From Pseudocoprococcus catus (GTDB lineage Bacteria; Bacillota; Clostridia; Lachnospirales; Lachnospiraceae): a DNA stretch of 17,507 nucleotides. The stretch is taken from positions 3,150,823-3,168,329 of the forward strand of contig NZ_LR698973.1 of NCBI RefSeq assembly GCF_902381825.1, given 5' to 3'. Under the pieces are notes generated by a model. The model did not search any database and was not told where the DNA came from. It saw only the letters and a list, made by a program, of their open reading frames with translations. Shown piece by piece: positions 13,289 to 17,507 of the stretch; position 1 is the first letter of the stretch, and each line of letters begins with the position of its first letter. The position numbers and the translations under genes were made by a program.

Positions 13289-13341
13289 TTATCCACAGTT
13301 ACGGAGCGAGTGTTATCAACACCGATAACAAACTGATAACA
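13289..13341. other. DnaA-box cluster, putative replication origin
   Basis: TTATCCACA at 13289-13297 is a perfect DnaA box. TTATCAACA at 13313-13321 differs by one base. TGTTATCA (13311-13318) and TGATAACA (13334-13341) form an inverted repeat with another GATAAC between them. The 13243-13777 intergenic region holds no gene; besides this cluster it contains the right-end hairpin and the promoter of the regulator gene. Confidence 0.4.
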
Positions 13342-13460
13342 TTAGCCCATATAGGCAGGACAATATGGATAGATCAAATAATCGAAAGAAAAGTGAACAC
13401 GGCAACAAATAATCTCTAAACAAAATTGATTAGTAATTGCCGAGTTTGAATAACGGATTA

Positions 13461-13505
13461 AAATGCCGAAAGCCTGTATTTATGCGGGCTTCCGGCATTT
13501 GTTTT
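13461..13505 (+). terminator. Right-end hairpin/terminator, similar to the left-end hairpin
   Basis: AAATGCCG (13461-13468) pairs with CGGCATTT (13493-13500), with further pairing of AAGCC to GGCTT, followed by GTTTTA. The loop side ATTTATGCGGG (13478-13488) and TTCCGG match the left-end hairpin exactly. Confidence 0.65.
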
Positions 13506-13701
13506 ATCAAATGGCTCTAGTTTGGCTCTATTTGTGGGCGGGATAAGGGTTGCGAAAGCACTGATGGAGAAATAAAGGCATAATGGTAAGGAAAAAGTGA
13601 TATATGCATCTTGGAAGCACAGGAATAATGAAAATTATAAGTTCAGCTGGAACAAAAAGTATGTTATGTACTGGAGAATTCCGGGGATCTGTGGGGAGTA
13701 A

Positions 13702-13730
13702 TTGCGGGAAAAAAGGGAAAAGCGTATAAT
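13702..13730 (+). promoter_or_regulatory. Probable promoter of the regulator/ABC cassette
   Basis: A perfect TATAAT (13725-13730) lies 17 bp after a weak TTGCGG -35 box (13702-13707), 48 bases before the response regulator start. A weak -35 box is common in promoters that need an activator. Confidence 0.5.
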
Positions 13731-13777
13731 GCAAGAAAATAATGTTTTCACAGTGTAAAATAGAGGAGAGAACTATC

Positions 13778-14464
13778 ATGCAGAAAATACTGATTGTAGA
13801 AGATGATACAAATATCAATAATCTGCTTCAGGAAGCATTATCCAAAGCAGGCTATTCCTGTGAGCAGGCGTTTTCCGGAACTGAGGCAAAGCTGCTTTTG
13901 AATATGCAGGAGCATAGCTATGCACTGGTGTTGCTGGATTTGATGTTGCCGGGAATTACAGGAGAAGCAGTTCTGGAGGAAATACGGAAAAAGGGAAATC
14001 TTCCGGTTATTGTTTTGACTGCGAAAGATAGCTTGGATGAAAAGGTAAAGGTTTTAACTAGTGGGGCTGATGATTATATAACGAAACCATTTGAAATCAG
14101 GGAAGTGCTGGCGAGAATTCAGGTACAGCTCCGTCATAAAGAAGAAAAAGAAACAGAAGAAGAGCATAATCTTTCATTTAAAAAGATGGTATTGAACAGA
14201 GATACTTTTCAGGTCAAAATTGATGGAAAAATACTTTCTAAGATAACAAAACAGGAGTTTGCGATTTTAGAATTACTGCTCAGGAATCCGAAGCAGGTTT
14301 TCAGCAAAGAGGACATCTTTGAATATGCGTGGGACGAACCCTATATGGGTGAAACAAAGACTCTGGATGTACATATAAGCAATATTCGTAAAAAAATCAA
14401 AACAGTTACATCTGAGGAATATATTGAAACAGTCTGGGGAATCGGTTATCGTCTGCATGTTTAA
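13778..14464 (+). CDS. OmpR-family response regulator
   Basis: A 228-aa protein. The receiver domain covers 1-118, with acidic pocket E8-D9-D10, phosphoacceptor D54 (LLDLMLPG), T81 and K103 (ITKPF). The winged-helix DNA-binding domain covers about 130-228 (KITKQEFAILELLL, then TLDVHISNIRKKI and a final WGIGYRL). The start is ATG 13778 after GAGGAGAG. It is first in a cassette with ABC ATPase, permease and histidine kinase, so it should be phosphorylated by that kinase and regulate the transporter. This layout is typical of Clostridia systems sensing antimicrobial peptides. Confidence 0.93.
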   Translation: MQKILIVEDDTNINNLLQEALSKAGYSCEQAFSGTEAKLLLNMQEHSYALVLLDLMLPGITGEAVLEEIRKKGNLPVIVLTAKDSLDEKVKVLTSGADDYITKPFEIREVLARIQVQLRHKEEKETEEEHNLSFKKMVLNRDTFQVKIDGKILSKITKQEFAILELLLRNPKQVFSKEDIFEYAWDEPYMGETKTLDVHISNIRKKIKTVTSEEYIETVWGIGYRLHV

Positions 14465-14551
14465 TCTTTACTCTTTTTTTACTATTTATTTGCGTTTGGT
14501 TAGGATTATTCCTTTATGATAAATGCAGATAAGAAAAAGGAGATGAAAAAC

Positions 14552-15469
14552 TTGAGCGAAATGTTATTGGAAACAAGAAATTTGACTAAGCAATATGGAC
14601 ACCATAAAGCTGTGGGCAGTGTCAATATGCATATTAAAAAAGGTGCTATTTATGGTTTTATCGGTCGGAATGGAGCTGGGAAGACAACTTGTCTGAAGAT
14701 GATCAGTGGACTTTCCAAGCCAACTTGTGGAGAAATCGAGATGTTCGGATACAAGGGAAAGGATTTGCAAAAAGTTCGATCACGGATAGGATGTCTGATT
14801 GAGGCACCGGGACTTTATGGAGATATGACTGCATATGAAAATCTGAATATCAAATGCAAGCTGTTTGGAATAAAGAAAAAAAGTTATATTGAAGAAATAT
14901 TGAGAATTATCGGTCTGGAGAATGTGGGAAAGAAAAAAACAAAACATTTTTCACTTGGAATGAAACAGCGTTTGGGAATTGGTCTTGCTTTGGTTGGAGA
15001 ACCAGATTTATTAGTTCTTGATGAGCCAATCAATGGATTGGATCCACAGGGTATTGCAGAGATCCGGGATACGATTCAGAGACTTCAGAAAGAGAAGAAT
15101 ATGACAATATGCATTTCCAGTCATATTCTTGAGGAATTATCGAAGATTGCTACTGATTATGGAATTATTCATAATGGAAGTTTATTACAGGAAATTACAA
15201 GAGAAGAATTAATAAGAAGATGCAGTGAACGGATAGAGTTGACATTGGATCATCCGAAACAGGCGATTCCGGTGATGGATTCTATGGGATTTACCAACTA
15301 TCAGGTAACAGATAAAGAGCATATTCATATTTTTGAACGATTGAATGAAAGTGCAGCGTTGAATATGGAACTTGCAAAGTCAGGAATTCCGGTAAAAGGG
15401 ATTTCCATAACCAGTGAAGAACTGGAAACTTATTTTCTGAATCTGACGGGAGGTGTGGATCATGCTTAA
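14552..15469 (+). CDS. ABC transporter ATP-binding protein, BcrA/lantibiotic-immunity type
   Basis: A protein of about 305 aa with Walker A GRNGAGKT (38-45), a degenerate signature SLGMK (134-138, in place of LSGGQ), Walker B LLVLDEP (153-159) with NGLDPQG as D-loop, and H-loop histidine 191 (ISSH). The C-terminal 80 residues resemble the extension found in BcrA-type ATPases. I prefer TTG 14552, nine bases after AGGAG; ATG 14543 directly abuts the AGGAG and ATG 14561 is 18 bases away. The gene overlaps the permease by eight bases. It should power export or removal of a peptide antibiotic from the membrane; the substrate is unknown. Confidence 0.9.
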   Translation: MSEMLLETRNLTKQYGHHKAVGSVNMHIKKGAIYGFIGRNGAGKTTCLKMISGLSKPTCGEIEMFGYKGKDLQKVRSRIGCLIEAPGLYGDMTAYENLNIKCKLFGIKKKSYIEEILRIIGLENVGKKKTKHFSLGMKQRLGIGLALVGEPDLLVLDEPINGLDPQGIAEIRDTIQRLQKEKNMTICISSHILEELSKIATDYGIIHNGSLLQEITREELIRRCSERIELTLDHPKQAIPVMDSMGFTNYQVTDKEHIHIFERLNESAALNMELAKSGIPVKGISITSEELETYFLNLTGGVDHA

Positions 15470-16307
15470 TATAATAAAAATGGATTTATACCGGATGTTT
15501 AAAACCAAAAGTATGTATGTAATCTGGATCGTACTGGCAGCAATATTATTGATTACAACATCTTTATGCAAGACAGATTATGAGCTTTTGACTGAAAAGG
15601 ATGCCATGAAACAGGAGCAGGTTACTGAACCAACTGCGGAAAATATGAATGTGGGAATGATGGTAACGCTGCCTACGGAGCCGGGAGAAAAGGTGACGGT
15701 ATATGATATCTTTTTTGCCAATTCCCAAGGAAAATTGTATGCACTGCTTTTGGTGATTTTTACTGTTCTGTTTTCAACAGCGGATATCAGTAGCGGATAT
15801 ATTAAGAATATAGGAGGTCAGGTTAGAAATAGAGGAACTCTGATTTTTTCCAGAGCAATTGCCTTGGCTGTCTTTACGGTACTGACAATGGCAGGTGCAT
15901 TCTTATTTCAGGCAGCGGCGAATGGTATTGTTTTCGGGGAATTGGAATGGGGAAATACAAAGGCAATTTTATCTTATTTTGTGACTGAACTGGCTCTTCA
16001 TTATGCACTTGTGCTGATTTGTATGGCGATTGCAATTATTTTGAAAAATAATGTAATCAGCATGGTCATTGCTGTCTGTCTTAGCATGAATGTAATGACC
16101 ATTGTGTATGGGGTGATCAATAGTGCTATTCAAAAAATAGGAATTCAGAATTTCCAGATTTATAAGTATACGATAACAGGAAAATTATCACTGCTTCCTA
16201 TGAATCCGAGTGGAAATGAGTGTTTGGCGTCATTTGGTGTGGCAATAGTGTTCATCGTTATGATGATATCAGTAAGCAGCGTTGTTTTTCAAAAGAGGGA
16301 TATTTAA
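15462..16307 (+). CDS. ABC-2 family permease
   Basis: A 281-aa membrane protein with about six hydrophobic segments: near 18-35, 92-107, 130-152, 168-194, 197-219 and 256-276. A roughly 55-residue extracytoplasmic loop follows the first segment and could meet the substrate. This shape is typical of BcrB/LanE/LanG-type permeases. GGGAGGT is seven bases before ATG 15462. It overlaps the ATPase gene and is followed after three bases by the histidine kinase. There is only one permease gene, so the transporter is probably two permease copies and two ATPases. Confidence 0.88.
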   Translation: MLNIIKMDLYRMFKTKSMYVIWIVLAAILLITTSLCKTDYELLTEKDAMKQEQVTEPTAENMNVGMMVTLPTEPGEKVTVYDIFFANSQGKLYALLLVIFTVLFSTADISSGYIKNIGGQVRNRGTLIFSRAIALAVFTVLTMAGAFLFQAAANGIVFGELEWGNTKAILSYFVTELALHYALVLICMAIAIILKNNVISMVIAVCLSMNVMTIVYGVINSAIQKIGIQNFQIYKYTITGKLSLLPMNPSGNECLASFGVAIVFIVMMISVSSVVFQKRDI

Positions 16308-16310
16308 CGG

Positions 16311-17219
16311 ATGAATATCGTAATTGGGATATTAGCAGGAATTATTATCTTACAATTTATTATTATGTGGAAATACCAGCGGCAGGTGAAAGACATCTGC
16401 CGCCAATTGGCGTTTATGATGAAACATGACAGTAACATGTTGATTAACCATGAATTTGATGTGGGTGGAATAGGAAAGCTTTCTGACAAGTTGAATGAGT
16501 TTCTGGAACTGCGAAGAAAAGAGAAGCAGCATTATCAGGAGAAAGAAGCTCTGATTGCAAACACTTATACAAATCTTTCTCATGATATCCGCACACCACT
16601 GACATCTTTGGACGGATATTTCCAGCTAATGGAAGAATGTGAAAATATAGAGGATCAGAAACGTTATTTAAGCATTATCCACGAAAGAATTCATAGTCTG
16701 AATGAAATGTTGGAAGAACTTTTTATGTTTACAAAGTTAAAAAACGAATCTTACAGTTTGGAATTGACATTGTGCTGTATGAACCGGATTTTGAAAGAAA
16801 CAGTTTTTTCATACTATGATGAATGGGTAAGAATGGAAATTCAGCCGGATATTCAGATTACGGAAGAACAGTTGTATATACATGGAAACAGGCAGGGACT
16901 CCGCCGTGTTATCCAGAATGTGATAAAAAATGGGCTGGATCATGGAGAAAAGAAGATTAGCATTGTGTTGGAACGTGATCAAAATCAGGCGGTGCTTAGA
17001 ATCAGCAATCAGGTTACACATCCAGAACAGATTAATATAGATCATGTGTTTGAGAGATTTTACAAAGCAGATGCTGCCAGAAGTAAAACATCTACTGGAT
17101 TGGGACTATCTATTGCAAAGGAGTTGGTTAGTCGGATGGATGGAGAGATTGAAGCAAAAATAGAAAAAAAAGAGTTTATTGTTGAAATGAACTTTCCGAT
17201 TGTAACCGATGCTAAATAG
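16311..17219 (+). CDS. Sensor histidine kinase, one-TM type
   Basis: A 302-aa kinase with one N-terminal membrane segment (about 2-19) and practically no external domain. The HisKA H-box is NLSHDIRTPLTSL with H91. The catalytic domain has an N-box around N203-N207 (QNVIKNGLDHG), an F-box FERFYKAD and a G2 box TGLGLSI. The usual DxGxG G1 box is replaced by ISNQV. Kinases with almost no sensor domain commonly get their signal from a partner ABC transporter, which fits its place three bases after the permease. It should phosphorylate the response regulator at 13778. Confidence 0.92.
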   Translation: MNIVIGILAGIIILQFIIMWKYQRQVKDICRQLAFMMKHDSNMLINHEFDVGGIGKLSDKLNEFLELRRKEKQHYQEKEALIANTYTNLSHDIRTPLTSLDGYFQLMEECENIEDQKRYLSIIHERIHSLNEMLEELFMFTKLKNESYSLELTLCCMNRILKETVFSYYDEWVRMEIQPDIQITEEQLYIHGNRQGLRRVIQNVIKNGLDHGEKKISIVLERDQNQAVLRISNQVTHPEQINIDHVFERFYKADAARSKTSTGLGLSIAKELVSRMDGEIEAKIEKKEFIVEMNFPIVTDAK

Positions 17220-17507
17220 TATTTTGCAACGTAGAGGGATAATCAATAATTTTTATTTATCCTTGCAGAAGCATTAGCTCTTATGTTAGGATACTATCTA
17301 AGGAAAGTACCCATGGGATGTTTGATCATAGGGACTTGTTTTTATCGGTTGTTTGCAGGGGAAATGTATCCATATGCGAGAAATAGCTATTGGAAAAGGC
17401 GGTTGATGCGATTGCACGCTGATTGCACAACAGTTTGATTTTTGATGGTTTAATTGTTTCCTATATTGCTTTAAATTGCCCTAAAATAGGGGATTTTACG
17501 GCATATG
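17220..17507. other. Terminal 288 bases without a supported gene
   Basis: A 51-codon open frame (17283-17438) has hydrophobic and aromatic residues but no ribosome binding site. GATTGCAC occurs twice close together near 17411 and 17423. CCCTAAAATAGGGG at 17479-17492, followed by ATTTT, is a possible weak terminator. Confidence 0.4.

Larger units (their letters stand above)
14..13506. mobile_element. Integrative and mobilizable element with defence/TA cargo
   Basis: The block contains an XRE regulator, excisionase-like protein, tyrosine integrase, MobC-like protein, RepA-like ATPase and MobV-type relaxase, but no type IV secretion genes. It should therefore need a helper conjugative element to transfer. 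Two similar hairpins sharing ATTTATGCGGG and TTCCGG lie at 22-60 and 13461-13500 in the same orientation and bracket all element genes; I use them as provisional ends. The central backbone is visibly richer in G and C than the cargo on both sides, which is typical of modular elements. The genes are seen directly; the exact ends are inferred, because the two flanking repeats are not identical outside a short core. Confidence 0.75.

Noticed and set aside
13528..13818. 96-codon minus-strand hydrophobic open frame before the response regulator
   Set aside because: No start signal, and it overlaps the regulator's promoter and first codons; its composition is that of antisense to AT-rich leader DNA.
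17283..17438. 51-codon open frame at the right edge
   Set aside because: No ribosome binding site and no recognised family; could be a remnant of a membrane protein gene, but I cannot support it.
1..17507. CRISPR array, tRNA or rRNA genes, IS transposase
   Set aside because: I saw no evenly spaced identical repeats, no tRNA-like cloverleaf with CCA or TTCGA arm, no rRNA signatures and no transposase reading frame on either strand.

Overview
The window looks like a gut Clostridia genome, most likely Lachnospiraceae. The evidence is the AT-rich codon use, strong GGAGG ribosome binding sites, the protein families, and a yjdF riboswitch/YjdF pair. Almost all of it, about 14 to 13506, is one integrative and mobilizable element (IME) that carries a relaxase but no conjugation (type IV secretion) genes. 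A separate sensor-regulator/ABC-transporter cassette follows on the right.

Left arm (41-2590, minus strand): a four-gene operon reads XRE regulator, a 78-aa stand-alone colicin E3-type ribosomal RNase, a small acidic probable antitoxin, and a long ImmA/IrrE-type metalloprotease. All four catalytic residues known from colicin E3 align without gaps in the RNase. This operon is the most interesting part of the window: it puts an addiction- or defence-like module under the element's own regulator.

Core (2590-8310, plus strand): a divergent control region with consensus promoters and three matching 14-bp operators drives an excisionase-like protein, a tyrosine integrase and a MobC-like protein. 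Then come a RepA-like ATPase broken by an in-frame amber codon, a small conserved-looking protein, a probable oriT, a MobV-type relaxase, a small coiled-coil protein, and a yjdF riboswitch controlling YjdF. This is the transfer and maintenance machinery.

Cargo (8480-13242, plus strand, more AT-rich): a two-gene AbiTii-type abortive infection candidate behind a 22-bp perfect palindrome; an XRE regulator with a gene of unknown function behind a second long palindrome; a frameshifted gene; the 3' remnant of an AAA/ABC-type ATPase; and a KilA-N protein whose gene contains a 30-bp perfect palindrome. The mix of intact and decayed genes suggests a turnover site for defence genes. A putative DnaA-box cluster and a hairpin resembling the one at the left end close the element near 13506.

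Right flank (13778-17219): an OmpR-family response regulator, a BcrA-like ABC ATPase, an ABC-2 permease and a one-TM histidine kinase, arranged like an antimicrobial-peptide sensing and resistance cassette. The final 290 bases hold no gene I can support.
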